From the NCBI GenBank assembly GCA_026705025.1, contig JAPPBN010000003.1, positions 62,001-126,000 of the forward strand: a stretch of DNA of 64,000 nucleotides, in the 5' to 3' direction. This document shows, in pieces, positions 25,397-33,643 of this stretch. The translations under genes were made by a program, and so were the position numbers. Below the pieces are notes generated by a model. It did no database searches, had not been told where the DNA came from, and saw only the letters and a list, made by a program, of their open reading frames with translations. The DNA is from Bin125 sp026705025 (GTDB lineage: Bacteria > Chloroflexota > Dehalococcoidia > Bin125). The stretch's first letter is position 1. Each line of letters opens with the position of its first letter.

Positions 25397-26887
25397 ATGT
25401 GGGGAGCCCTGATGAGGCTCCTGCGCGGCGGGCCCGATCCCCGAGACGAGGCCACGCTCGAAGCCGAACGCATCATTCAACAGGCCCAGGAACGGGTCGA
25501 ACGAGAGGCGCGTGATCGGCTAGAAGAAGCGCGGGAGCGAGCACAAGCGGAACGAGACGAAATTCTGGCCGACGCCCGAGAGGCGCGGGCCGATCTACAA
25601 CGAGCCGAAGATCGGCTCGACCGGCGCGAATCCTCCCTTGATGATCGTGTCAAGTCTCTGGACCAGCGTGACTCGAAGCTCAATCGAGAACGCCAGCAAT
25701 TGGACCAGCGAAGCTCGGACCTCGACAAGCTTGAGGCCGAGCACGACCAGCGGCTGCAAGAGGTCTCGAATCTCACCCGAGAAGAGGCTCGCGCGGTGAT
25801 CTTTGAACAGGTCGAGCGCGAGGTCGCCGACGAGTCGGGCAGACTCGTCCGCGAAGCCGAGCAAAAGGCCAAGGACGAGGCGGAAGCGCGTGCGCGGAAG
25901 ATTGTCGCAACGGCAATCCAGCGTGTCGCATCCGAGGTCACGACCGAATCCACCGTTTCGGTCGTGCAGATTCCGTCCGATGAGATGAAGGGCCGAATCA
26001 TCGGCCGCGAAGGCCGCAACATTCGGGCGCTGGAGTCGGCCCTTGGTTGCGACCTGATCATTGACGACACTCCCGATGTGGTCACAGTTTCGGGCTTCGA
26101 TCCGGTTCGCCGCGAGGTCGGCCGGATGTCGCTGAGCCGGTTGGTTTCCGACGGTCGGATTCATCCGACCCGGATCGAGGAGACCGTCGCCAAGGCGCAG
26201 CGCGACGTGGACCGCATCATCCGCGACGCGGGAGAAGAGGCGGCAATCGAAGCTCACTGCAGCGGATTGCCGCGGGAAATGTTGGATATCTTCGGCCGGC
26301 TGCGCTTCCGCACCAGCTATGGACAGAACCAACTCCGCCACGCGGTTGAGACGGCTCACATTGGCGCGATGATTGCCCAGGAAATCCACGCGGACGTCGA
26401 AATCACGCGCCGCGGATCGCTGCTGCATGACGTCGGCAAGGCGATCGATCACGAGGTCGAGGGCACGCACGCGATCATCGGCGGTGACCTGGCGCGACGC
26501 TTCAAGATGTCCGAGGAGATCGCCCACTGCATCGAGGCGCACCACGATGAAGTCGAACTGCGAACCGTCGAGGCGATCATCGTACAGATGGCCGACGCCA
26601 TATCCGGCGGACGACCGGGCGCGCGGCGCGAGTCGGTGGAGCGCTACATCGAGCGCCTGCGATCGCTCGAAGACATCGCCACGTCCTTCGAGGGTGTGGG
26701 TCAGGCTTATGCAATCCAGGCCGGTCGCGAGGTGCGCGTCGTCGTCGACCCGCGGGAAATCGACGACCTCGGCGCCATGAGGCTGGCGCGGGACATCTCG
26801 AAACAGATCGAGGAATCGCTGCAGTATCCCGGCCAGATTCGTGTGACCGTCCTGCGCGAGACCCGTGCCGCGGAGTACGCGCGCTAG
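25397..26887 (+). CDS. rny: Ribonuclease Y without a membrane anchor
   Basis: An endoribonuclease of the KH/HD class that starts mRNA decay. The 496 residues comprise a long charged coiled coil (about 18-170), a KH domain with GRIIGREGRNIR (199-210), and an HD domain with SLLHDVGKA (341-349) and AHHDEVE. RNase Y normally starts with a transmembrane helix. Here the coiled coil begins after MWGALMRLLRGGPDP, which is too short and polar for one. ATG 25412 (GGGGAG six bases upstream) is an alternative start. It would act as a soluble or peripherally bound enzyme. Confidence 0.94.
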   Translation: MWGALMRLLRGGPDPRDEATLEAERIIQQAQERVEREARDRLEEARERAQAERDEILADAREARADLQRAEDRLDRRESSLDDRVKSLDQRDSKLNRERQQLDQRSSDLDKLEAEHDQRLQEVSNLTREEARAVIFEQVEREVADESGRLVREAEQKAKDEAEARARKIVATAIQRVASEVTTESTVSVVQIPSDEMKGRIIGREGRNIRALESALGCDLIIDDTPDVVTVSGFDPVRREVGRMSLSRLVSDGRIHPTRIEETVAKAQRDVDRIIRDAGEEAAIEAHCSGLPREMLDIFGRLRFRTSYGQNQLRHAVETAHIGAMIAQEIHADVEITRRGSLLHDVGKAIDHEVEGTHAIIGGDLARRFKMSEEIAHCIEAHHDEVELRTVEAIIVQMADAISGGRPGARRESVERYIERLRSLEDIATSFEGVGQAYAIQAGREVRVVVDPREIDDLGAMRLARDISKQIEESLQYPGQIRVTVLRETRAAEYAR

Positions 26888-26902
26888 AACCATACGAGCC
26901 GA

Positions 26903-27739
26903 ATGGCGCGCCTCGACCTGCACCTGCACAGCACTTGCTCCGACGGGACAAAGCCTCCCGAATGGGTCGTGCAGCAGGCCGCAGCGAACGGCGCCGAACT
27001 GATCGCTCTGACCGATCACGACACACTTGCCGGCGTGAAGGACGCCCAGAGCGCTGGCCACCGATGCGGCATCGAGGTTGTCGGCGGCGTAGAAATCGGC
27101 GTCCACGATCCCGACCTGGGCGAACTGCACGTCCTGGGATATTTCGCCCCGGGCGCAGCGCTCGACGAGCTCGAGCAACAACTCTCGGCGTATCAAGATG
27201 AGCGCGAGTCTCGCGCCAGACGGACTGTCGAGCGACTGAATCAACTGGGTGCGCCGCTCGACTACGAAACGGTGACCCGCATCGCGGACGGCGCCTCGGT
27301 TGGGCGACCGCACATCGCCCGAGCCCTGGTCGAGGCCGGGCATGTTGAGTCGGTGCAGGAGGCGTTCGATCGCTTTCTGCGCAATGACGGACCGGCATTT
27401 GTGCCGCGAACGCTGCTCAGCCTGTCTGACTCAGTGGACATGATCCACAGAAACGGGGGATTCTCCTCGTTGGCGCATCCGACCCGATATGGCGATCCGC
27501 CTGCGGCCACAGCTGCCTTCGCTGCGGCGGGGGGCAATGGGCTTGAGATCTACTACCGCAACGACTCACCCGACGAAATCGCGAATGGCGAACAGCAGGC
27601 GCAGCGACTGGGCCTGATTCCAACCGTGGGCTCCGACTTTCATGGACTACATCCGGGTGAGCTTCAACCGGGCACGATTCCGATGCCCGACCACCAGTCC
27701 GCGCGCCTCATGCAGATCCTGAAAGACCTCTCGCCATGA
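26903..27739 (+). CDS. PHP-domain phosphoesterase (YciV/TrpH-like)
   Basis: A 278-residue metal-dependent phosphoesterase. DLHLHSTCSDG (5-15) and ALTDHDT (35-41) carry the first metal ligands. The C-terminal SLAHPTRYG and VGSDFHG supply later ones. This architecture matches the nucleoside 3',5'-bisphosphate phosphatase / RNase AM group, which degrades short RNA ends. Lying 15 nt after RNase Y, it may act in the same RNA-decay pathway. It overlaps fabZ by 4 nt. Confidence 0.85.
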   Translation: MARLDLHLHSTCSDGTKPPEWVVQQAAANGAELIALTDHDTLAGVKDAQSAGHRCGIEVVGGVEIGVHDPDLGELHVLGYFAPGAALDELEQQLSAYQDERESRARRTVERLNQLGAPLDYETVTRIADGASVGRPHIARALVEAGHVESVQEAFDRFLRNDGPAFVPRTLLSLSDSVDMIHRNGGFSSLAHPTRYGDPPAATAAFAAAGGNGLEIYYRNDSPDEIANGEQQAQRLGLIPTVGSDFHGLHPGELQPGTIPMPDHQSARLMQILKDLSP

Positions 27740-28188
27740 CCGACCTGCAATTGCCACTTGACGTGCGAGCGATTCAACAGATCATTCCGCATCGATTTCC
27801 GATCCTGCTGGTCGACCGAATCGTCGAGCTGGAGCCCGGTCAGCGCGCCGTCGGACTGAAGAACGTATCGACGAACGAGTGGTTCTTCGAAGGCCACTTC
27901 CCCGGCAACCCGATCATGCCTGGCGTGCTGATCGTCGAAGCGCTGGCCCAGACCGGCGCCGTTGCGGCGCTGTCGGCAGAGGAGTTCGCCGGCAAGCTTG
28001 GACTGTTCGCCGGTATCGACGGCGTCCGATTTCGCCGGCAGGTGGTGCCGGGCGATCAACTCAGGCTCGAGGTGGAGATGGAGCGGCTACGCCGCGGCAT
28101 CGGGCGAGCGGCCGCGACGGCGACGGTTGACGGCGAGACGGCGGCGGAGGGTCGGCTGACGTTTGCGCTTGTCGATCCGCCTGAGTGA
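27736..28188 (+). CDS. fabZ: 3-hydroxyacyl-ACP dehydratase FabZ
   Basis: A hot-dog fold dehydratase of fatty acid synthesis. The 150 residues include IIPHRFPILLVDRI at the N-terminus and the catalytic block FEGHFPGNPIMPGVLIVEAL, with His54 and Glu68. Length is normal. It is the last gene of the plus-strand run and converges with the next gene, the two stops being 4 nt apart. Confidence 0.96.
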   Translation: MTDLQLPLDVRAIQQIIPHRFPILLVDRIVELEPGQRAVGLKNVSTNEWFFEGHFPGNPIMPGVLIVEALAQTGAVAALSAEEFAGKLGLFAGIDGVRFRRQVVPGDQLRLEVEMERLRRGIGRAAATATVDGETAAEGRLTFALVDPPE

Positions 28189-28192
28189 TCGT

Positions 28193-28570
28193 TTAGAACG
28201 TAACCGCCGCCCAGAGCGCCAGGACCAGTCCGACACTGGCAACGGCCGTGATGGCGACCCAGCGCAGGTCTCCTCGCACATAGTGGAAATCGTGCATGGC
28301 GGCGGCGGCGCGGGCACGGCGATCGCGTCGTTCTACCGCTCCGACGGCGCCATCTCGGGGACCTCCGGCCGTTCGCCCGGCACGCGATCCCAATCGAGTC
28401 GGTTGCTGGATGTTGCCGCTGATCGACGCGCCGGCAGGGGCGTTTGCGGCGCCGGCCTGGGCGGTCGGCAGCCGGTCGTCTCGACCACGCTGGCCGCGCC
28501 GGCCCTGCGGGCGGGCCGCTCGTTGAGCCCGGTTCGAGCCGCCTCGTCCTCGTCGTGATCCGCGTGCCAT
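28193..28570 (-). CDS. Arg/Gly-rich tail-anchored small protein
   Basis: A 125-residue protein of no family I recognise. The first ~90 residues are low-complexity and strongly basic, rich in Arg, Gly and Ala. The C-terminus is MHDFHYVRGDLRWVA followed by one hydrophobic helix that runs to the end of the protein, so it should be tail-anchored with the basic part in the cytoplasm. GGAGG seven bases ahead of ATG 28570 supports the start. The D-F-x-Y-V-R-x-D-L-R-W segment before the helix looks conserved rather than random, which favours a real gene. Confidence 0.65.
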   Translation of the reverse strand: MARGSRRGRGGSNRAQRAARPQGRRGQRGRDDRLPTAQAGAANAPAGASISGNIQQPTRLGSRAGRTAGGPRDGAVGAVERRDRRARAAAAMHDFHYVRGDLRWVAITAVASVGLVLALWAAVTF

Positions 28571-28608
28571 CTGCAACCTCCGACGCTGTGGTTACACGTT
28601 ACGCGGTG

Positions 28609-28637
28609 TTGCCGAACTCCACCAGTCGGCGTAAGAT
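28609..28637 (+). promoter_or_regulatory. Predicted tRNA-Asp promoter
   Basis: TTGCCG at 28609-28614 and TAAGAT at 28632-28637 with an ideal 17 bp spacer. The -10 ends 9 nt before the mature 5' end of the tRNA, so transcription would begin at or close to it. Confidence 0.55.
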
Positions 28638-28646
28638 GTCGCCTAC

Positions 28647-28723
28647 GGCCCCGTGGTGTAGCGGCCTAACACGCCACCCTGTCAAGGTGGAGACCGGCGG
28701 TTCGAATCCGCTCGGGGTCGCCA
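28647..28723 (+). tRNA. tRNA-Asp(GTC)
   Basis: The cloverleaf closes by eye. The acceptor stem GGCCCCG pairs with CGGGGTC, with one G-U pair. The anticodon stem CCACC/GGTGG encloses the loop CTGTCAA with anticodon GTC at 28681-28683. The T arm is GGCGG-TTCGAAT-CCGCT. The discriminator is G and CCA is encoded. Confidence 0.97.
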
Positions 28724-28750
28724 CCACAACCCTCTGGCTCTGGACTCCTG

Positions 28751-31700
28751 TTACCACGTGTCGATGTACGGGCGTTTCTTTCCCGTTCTTGTTGGCGTTG
28801 GTGGCAGACGATTCAGCCCGTTGACGATCCAGGTCCTGGTTTCGGCGGGGTCGATCACGTCATCGAGGCCGCCGCCGGCGGCGGCGTTGACGGCCTTGGC
28901 GTTGTCGTAGGCTCGCTCAACCATGTGCTCGTAGGTTTCGATCCGCTCGTCTGCATCCTCGATCGCGATCAGTTCCTTGCGGTAGCCGAGCTTGACCGAG
29001 CCCTCGATGTTCATTCCGGCGAACTCGGCCGTTGGCCAGGCGACGGTGAAGAATCCGACCAGGGCGCTCGCGCCGCACATGGCCTGGACTCCGAGTCCGT
29101 AGGCCTTGCGCACAACGACGCCGAAGAGCGGCACGCTGAGGTTGGCGCCGGTGTTGAACATCCGCGCGCAGTGGCGCACGAGGGCGGTCGCCTCGACGTC
29201 GGGGCCGACCATCATGCCCGGGCAGTCCATCAGGCTGAGCACGGGGATGTCGAAGGCGTCGCAGAGCTGGAGGAAGCGCGCGCCCTTGTCCGAGCCGTCG
29301 GAATCGATCGCGCCGGCCAGATGATGCGGATTGTTGGCGATCACCCCGATGGGATGTCCTTCGACGCGGATGAACGCGGTGATGATGCCGATGCCGAACT
29401 TTTCCCGGATCTCGAGCACCGAGCCTTCGTCGGCGATCGTGTGGATGATCTCCTTCATGTCGTAGAGACGCAGCCGGTTTTCGGGCACGATGTGCCGCAG
29501 CCGGCGCTGGTCGGGCGCGGTCCATTCCTTGATCGGACCCTGGAAGTAGCTGAGGTATTGCTTGGCGACCTCAGTCGCCTCTTCCTCGTCCTTGCAAAGG
29601 ATGTCGACGACGCCGTTGGGCACCTGGAACGACATCGGTCCGACCTCTTCGGGCGTGTAGATGCCGAGTCCGCCGCCCTCGATCATCGCCGGGCCGCCCA
29701 TTGCCACGGTCGAGCCCTCGGTGGCGATGATGACGTCGCAACAGGCGAGCAGTGCAGTATTGCCTGCGAAACAGCGACCGTTTGTTACTCCAACCAGAGG
29801 AACCTGTCCGCTGAGCTTCGAGAACTGGGTAAACGTATAGGTGTCGAAGGCGACGCCGGGACCGGTGCGGTCGTCGCCGGGGCGTCCGCCGCCGCCCTCG
29901 GTGTAGAAGACGATCGGGAAGTTGAAGCGGCGGGCCATCTCGAACATGCGATCCTGCTTGTAATGGTTGCGCCCGCCCTGGGTGCCGGCGAGCACCGTGT
30001 AGTCGTAGTGGACGACGATGGCGCGCGCATCGCGTTCGTCGTCGAACAGGTCGCGGTTGATCGTTGCGGTGCCGGCGAGCAAGCCGTCGTTGGGCGTGTT
30101 CTCGCGGAGCTGCTCGTCCGTGTTGCGCTGATGCTGACGGGCGACGATGAGGGGCCAGTACTCCTGGAACGAGCCTTCGTCGACGAGCTGCTCGATGTTC
30201 TCGCGCGGCATCCGGTAGCCCCGGCCGCGGCGCTTGGCGACTGCCACTGGACGATTCTCGTCGTAAGTGTAGGCGTGCCGGTCGTAGTTCTCCTGCAGGT
30301 CGGGACGGATGAAGTCGGGATCGATCAACTCGCCGCCGCCAACCGCTTCGACCGAGACCTCGGCTTCGAGGATGAAGACCAACGGGAACCCCTCGCGGAT
30401 CACGTCGCCGATCGCGCAGGCCAACGCCTTGACGATCCCGTCGCGGTCGGCCTGGATCACGTGCTCCATCTTCATCGCTTCCATCGCGACGAGGTCCTGA
30501 CCTTTGCGGACTTCCTGTCCCTCTTCGACCATGATCGAGACGATCGTGCCCTGGATCGGGGCAGGCAGACCGATGGAGCCGTCGGGGCCGGTCAGGTCGG
30601 GCGCTTCTTCCTCAATGACCTGGAGCGACTGCTCCTGCTTGACGCGTTGGTCGTGCTGGAACAGCGCCAGCGGGTCGCGGGAGTCGACGCGCGCGCCGGC
30701 GAAACCGGTATCGATGGCAGGCGCTTCCGTAGAGAGATACCGAATCCGCTGAGCGCCGTTGGTTGCGGCCAGTTCGGCCATCTGCTCGTCGACCCATCGG
30801 GTGTGGACGCGCCCCTCGGCCAGATCCTCGTGCTCCAGCACGTTCGTCAGGAAGGGGATGTTGGAGGCGACGCCTTCGATCCGGAACTCGGACAACGCCC
30901 GCAGCGATCGCGTCAGCGCGTCCTCGAAGTTGGGTGTGGGCGAATGGGCAATGACTTTGGCGAGCAGGGAGTCGAACGCCGTGGACGTCTGATAGCCGAC
31001 GTAACCAAAGCCGTCGGTGCGGACTCCCGGGCCGGAGGGCGCTTCGTAGGCCTTGAGCGTCCCGGACGCCGGACGCACTGAGCCGTCCGCGGTGAGGGTC
31101 TCCATGTTGACCCGGGTCTGGATCGCATAGCCGCGAGGTCGCAGCCAGGACGGATCGTCGAGCCCGAGGTCGGCGATCGTCGAGCCCTGCGCGGCTCGGA
31201 GCTGTGATTGGACCAGATCGACACCGGTGACCTGCTCGGTGACGGTGTGTTCGACCTGAAGGCGCGCATTGGCCTCGAGGAAGTAGAAGCGGTCGCCGGA
31301 GCCTTCTGAGGCGTCGAGCAGGAACTCAAACGTGCCCAGCGACGAATAGCCGACGTCCCGCGCGATCCGCACCGCCGCCTCCACGATCGCGTCGCGAGTC
31401 CCTGCTCCGAGATGCGGCGCGGGCGCAATCTCAACGATCTTCTGGAATCGCCTCTGGACCGAGCATTCGCGTTCCCAGAGGTGACCGACGCCGCCATGCA
31501 GATCGCCGATCACCTGAACCTCGATGTGCCGGGCGCGAGGAATCAGCTGCTCCACGTAAAGCGCGCCGGAGCCGAACGCCATTTGCGCCTCCGAGACGCA
31601 GCGTTCCCAGGCGGCTTCGAGTTCGTTGATGTCGGTGACTGCCCGCGAGCCTCGGCCTCCGCCTCCGGCGACCGCCTTGAGCATAATCGCGGAATCGTCG

Positions 31701-32164
31701 CCCAGCGATTCAAAGAACTCCATCGCGTCGGACAAGTTGACTGCTTCGTCTGAACCCTCAATGACCGGAACGCCGGCCTCGCGAGCCGCCTGTCGTGCGC
31801 GCACCTTGTCACCAAACAGGTCGAGCAGGTGCGGGGTGGGGCCAACGAACGTGATGCCGGCGTCGCGGCAGGCGCGAGCGAACTCGGCGGACTCGGCAAG
31901 GAATCCGTACCCGGGGTGGACGGCGTCGCAGCCGGAGTCGTTGGCGGCCTGGATCAGACCGTCAATGTTGAGGTACGCCGGGACGCCCAGCCCGTCGAGC
32001 GCGACGGCTTCGTCAGCCGCGTGGACGTGCAACGACTTCGCGTCGTCCTGGGAGTGCACTGCCACGGTCGCGACGCCCAGGTCGGAGGCTGCCCGCGCGA
32101 CACGGATGGCGATCTCGCCACGATTGGCGATGAGTAGTTTCGACACAGACCCACTGGGCGGCAT
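28751..32164 (-). CDS. Single-chain acyl-CoA carboxylase (BC-BCCP-CT)
   Basis: A biotin-dependent acyl-CoA carboxylase with all parts in one 1137-residue chain. Biotin carboxylase spans about 5-465 (KLLIANRGEIAIRV; the ATP loop AGGGGRGS at 166-173; FLEANARLQVEHTVTE). The biotinyl domain spans about 530-602, with biotin on K565 in EAMKMEH. The carboxyltransferase spans about 615-1125, with both halves present (GGGRPGDD; later DCPGMMVGP). Most bacterial ACC/PCC enzymes are split into two or more subunits. The layout recalls single-chain long-chain acyl-CoA carboxylases, but the substrate cannot be read from the sequence. Its stop lies 27 nt beyond the end of tRNA-Asp, on the opposite strand. 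Confidence 0.92.
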   Translation of the reverse strand: MPPSGSVSKLLIANRGEIAIRVARAASDLGVATVAVHSQDDAKSLHVHAADEAVALDGLGVPAYLNIDGLIQAANDSGCDAVHPGYGFLAESAEFARACRDAGITFVGPTPHLLDLFGDKVRARQAAREAGVPVIEGSDEAVNLSDAMEFFESLGDDSAIMLKAVAGGGGRGSRAVTDINELEAAWERCVSEAQMAFGSGALYVEQLIPRARHIEVQVIGDLHGGVGHLWERECSVQRRFQKIVEIAPAPHLGAGTRDAIVEAAVRIARDVGYSSLGTFEFLLDASEGSGDRFYFLEANARLQVEHTVTEQVTGVDLVQSQLRAAQGSTIADLGLDDPSWLRPRGYAIQTRVNMETLTADGSVRPASGTLKAYEAPSGPGVRTDGFGYVGYQTSTAFDSLLAKVIAHSPTPNFEDALTRSLRALSEFRIEGVASNIPFLTNVLEHEDLAEGRVHTRWVDEQMAELAATNGAQRIRYLSTEAPAIDTGFAGARVDSRDPLALFQHDQRVKQEQSLQVIEEEAPDLTGPDGSIGLPAPIQGTIVSIMVEEGQEVRKGQDLVAMEAMKMEHVIQADRDGIVKALACAIGDVIREGFPLVFILEAEVSVEAVGGGELIDPDFIRPDLQENYDRHAYTYDENRPVAVAKRRGRGYRMPRENIEQLVDEGSFQEYWPLIVARQHQRNTDEQLRENTPNDGLLAGTATINRDLFDDERDARAIVVHYDYTVLAGTQGGRNHYKQDRMFEMARRFNFPIVFYTEGGGGRPGDDRTGPGVAFDTYTFTQFSKLSGQVPLVGVTNGRCFAGNTALLACCDVIIATEGSTVAMGGPAMIEGGGLGIYTPEEVGPMSFQVPNGVVDILCKDEEEATEVAKQYLSYFQGPIKEWTAPDQRRLRHIVPENRLRLYDMKEIIHTIADEGSVLEIREKFGIGIITAFIRVEGHPIGVIANNPHHLAGAIDSDGSDKGARFLQLCDAFDIPVLSLMDCPGMMVGPDVEATALVRHCARMFNTGANLSVPLFGVVVRKAYGLGVQAMCGASALVGFFTVAWPTAEFAGMNIEGSVKLGYRKELIAIEDADERIETYEHMVERAYDNAKAVNAAAGGGLDDVIDPAETRTWIVNGLNRLPPTPTRTGKKRPYIDTW

Positions 32165-32292
32165 AGGTCACTCCAACTTCAGGCGGGACACGCGACGGGT
32201 GAACTCAATAGCTGAGGTCACGATATCAGTGGGTTGGGTGAGGACGTGGGGGGCGTTCCCGTCGGGAGGCGTAGCTGTCCGAGTACCGCATT

Positions 32293-32309
32293 CCCTGTTC
32301 AAGCCAGGG
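32293..32309. repeat. Short palindrome (CCCTG-TTCAAGC-CAGGG)
   Basis: A 5 bp stem with a seven-base loop. The same core, with a 6 bp stem, is nested inside the compound repeat at 33543. It lies just beside a family A repeat, upstream of the acyl-CoA carboxylase gene. Confidence 0.6.
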
Positions 32310-32320
32310 GAAGGCTTCGC

Positions 32321-32360
32321 GGGCCCTCACCCTAGCCCTCTCCCTCAGGGAGAGGGGATC
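32321..32360 (+). repeat. Dispersed palindromic repeat, family A copy 2
   Basis: Nearly identical to the copy at 499: GGGCCCTCACCC, one substitution, then the same perfect 10 bp hairpin (32336-32356) and tail GGGGATC. It lies in the 217 bp gap between the HTH gene and the acyl-CoA carboxylase gene. Nothing else is recognisable in that gap. Confidence 0.85.
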
Positions 32361-32381
32361 AGAGTGGAGGTAGCCGCGGGC

Positions 32382-33278
32382 TTAAGGGGTGGTTGCGGTG
32401 GTTTGGGCGAGGAGGGCGTCTCTCTTTTCGACGAGGCGGAGGGCTCGTTGGCGTTGGGGGTGCCAGGGGTTGTGTTGGGGGTAGTCGTTGAGCCAGTCTC
32501 GGTGGCTGAGGAGGTCCTGGAGTTGTCGTTCGACCTCGTCGAGGGCCTGTTGGAGTTCGGGTGGTGGTGATTTGGGGTCGGAATCGGCTGAAGTGGCGTC
32601 CTGGGCTGGGTTTGGGGTGGATTTCTGTTCGGCTGTGTTCGGTTCTGTTCGGGTGGGATCGGGTTCGGTTGGTTGCGGGCGGCCCCCTCCGTCGCTGCGC
32701 GACACCCCCGCATCAGGTGCGGGGCAGGCTTCCCCCGGAGCGGGAGGTCTCAGGTCTTGTTCGTCTGCGTTCGGTTGTGTTCGGCTGGATTCGGGGATGA
32801 AGGCGAGGGGTTGGTCGGGGTCGGGTGCTTCGGAGGCGGGTGCGGGCTGCTGCATCTGTTCGGTTTCTTCTGGGGTGGGCGGGTGCAGGCGGTCGGCTTT
32901 GGGGTAGCGGGCGCCGTAGCGGTCGACGGCGACGCCGCCCTGCAGGAGTTCGGCGGAGCGGTCTGATTCGTCGCGGCGGATCTGGGGGAGGGCGGAGAGC
33001 AGCAGGCGCAGTTCGTGCAGGTCGGCGCGGCGCTGCTCGTGGAGGGGGTCGTCGGGGTTGGCGAAGTGGATGAGGTGGTCGACGATCTGGTCGGCGGCGA
33101 GCTCCTGGATGAGGTCTGAACGGAAGAGTTCGTAGTCCCTGAGGTAGGCGTGGACGGTGGAGACGGAGCACTGCATGCGCTCGGCGATCTGGCGCATGGT
33201 GAGTCCCTGCATGCGGAGTTGTTGGGCTTCGAGGATGCGGGCGCGGCGGGCGGGGTTGGGGTAGTGGGGGAAGGACAT
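32382..33278 (-). CDS. HTH protein with long disordered linker
   Basis: A 298-residue protein. Residues 20-46 form a helix-turn-helix of the resolvase/Sigma-70 region-4 type (LTMRQIAERMQCSVSTVHAYL, core M-R-Q-I-A-x-x-M-x-C-S-V-S-T-V). A polar helical stretch follows. Next come about 130 residues very rich in Pro, Glu, Asp and Gln, then a C-terminal coiled-coil-like part (LQQALDEVERQLQDLL). GCAAAGGAG ahead of ATG 33278 is a good ribosome binding site. No nuclease or integrase domain is seen. Part of the linker is encoded by a palindromic repeat (32706-32724). Confidence 0.7.
   Translation of the reverse strand: MSFPHYPNPARRARILEAQQLRMQGLTMRQIAERMQCSVSTVHAYLRDYELFRSDLIQELAADQIVDHLIHFANPDDPLHEQRRADLHELRLLLSALPQIRRDESDRSAELLQGGVAVDRYGARYPKADRLHPPTPEETEQMQQPAPASEAPDPDQPLAFIPESSRTQPNADEQDLRPPAPGEACPAPDAGVSRSDGGGRPQPTEPDPTRTEPNTAEQKSTPNPAQDATSADSDPKSPPPELQQALDEVERQLQDLLSHRDWLNDYPQHNPWHPQRQRALRLVEKRDALLAQTTATTP
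32706..32724. repeat. Palindromic repeat, family B copy inside the HTH gene
   Basis: CCCCGCA, five bases, TGCGGGG: a 7 bp perfect hairpin in frame in the linker of the HTH gene. The surrounding bases (CCTCCGTCGCTGCGCGAC before, GGCAGGCTTCCCCCGG after) also look repeat-derived. The encoded residues are Pro/Ala/Gly-rich (GEACPAPDAG). Confidence 0.65.
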
Positions 33279-33315
33279 GTTCGGGAGCTCCTTTGCTGAG
33301 GGCTGACTGGTTTCT

Positions 33316-33328
33316 TACATCGTATGTA
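33316..33328. promoter_or_regulatory. Inverted repeat ahead of the HTH gene
   Basis: TACAT, three bases, ATGTA, 38-50 nt ahead of the HTH gene start and overlapping a possible -10 (TACGAT on the minus strand). It may be an operator, perhaps for the HTH protein itself. That role is inferred. Confidence 0.35.
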
Positions 33329-33451
33329 TGTTCTGTTACGGTGGTGTGGGTGGGGTTGTGTTGCTGTTGACGTTGGGGGATGGAGACGTGGCTGCTTACG
33401 GCGGGTGTTCCGGGAGGGAGGGCGGGGCGCGGGTGGTGATCGCGGTCTGGG

Positions 33452-33470
33452 CCCCGCGTCAAGCGCGGGG
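33452..33470. repeat. Palindromic repeat, family B copy
   Basis: CCCCGCG, TCAAG, CGCGGGG: a perfect 7 bp stem, flanked by GGG before and CATCGG after. The same flanks surround the compound copy at 33543. It lies in the 365 bp gap between the HTH gene and the CaiB gene. That gap holds only these repeats and G-rich sequence. Confidence 0.75.
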
Positions 33471-33542
33471 CATCGGAAGGGGAGGGGGTGTGCGGGGCGT
33501 CGGGAAAGGGGGCGTCGTCGGAGTAGGACATCGCGGGCTGGG

Positions 33543-33584
33543 CCCCGCGTCCCCTGTTCAAGCCAGGGGCAGGCAAGTGCGGGG
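33543..33584. repeat. Compound nested palindromic repeat, family B
   Basis: The outer arms CCCCGC and GCGGGG enclose a second hairpin, CCCCTG-TTCAAGC-CAGGGG (33551-33569). It looks like one repeat inserted into another: the outer sequence with its CATCGG tail matches the simple copy at 33452, and the inner core matches 32293. Confidence 0.7.
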
Positions 33585-33643
33585 CATCGGAGGGAGGGAG
33601 AGGGGGGCGGAGGGGGATCTTGATCTGGGGGTGTGGTTGGGCT

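Noticed and set aside
28925..31081. A 718-codon open frame on the plus strand opposite the acyl-CoA carboxylase
   Set aside because: It is antisense to a gene with clear catalytic motifs and its product is a low-complexity shadow of it. High GC opens such frames.
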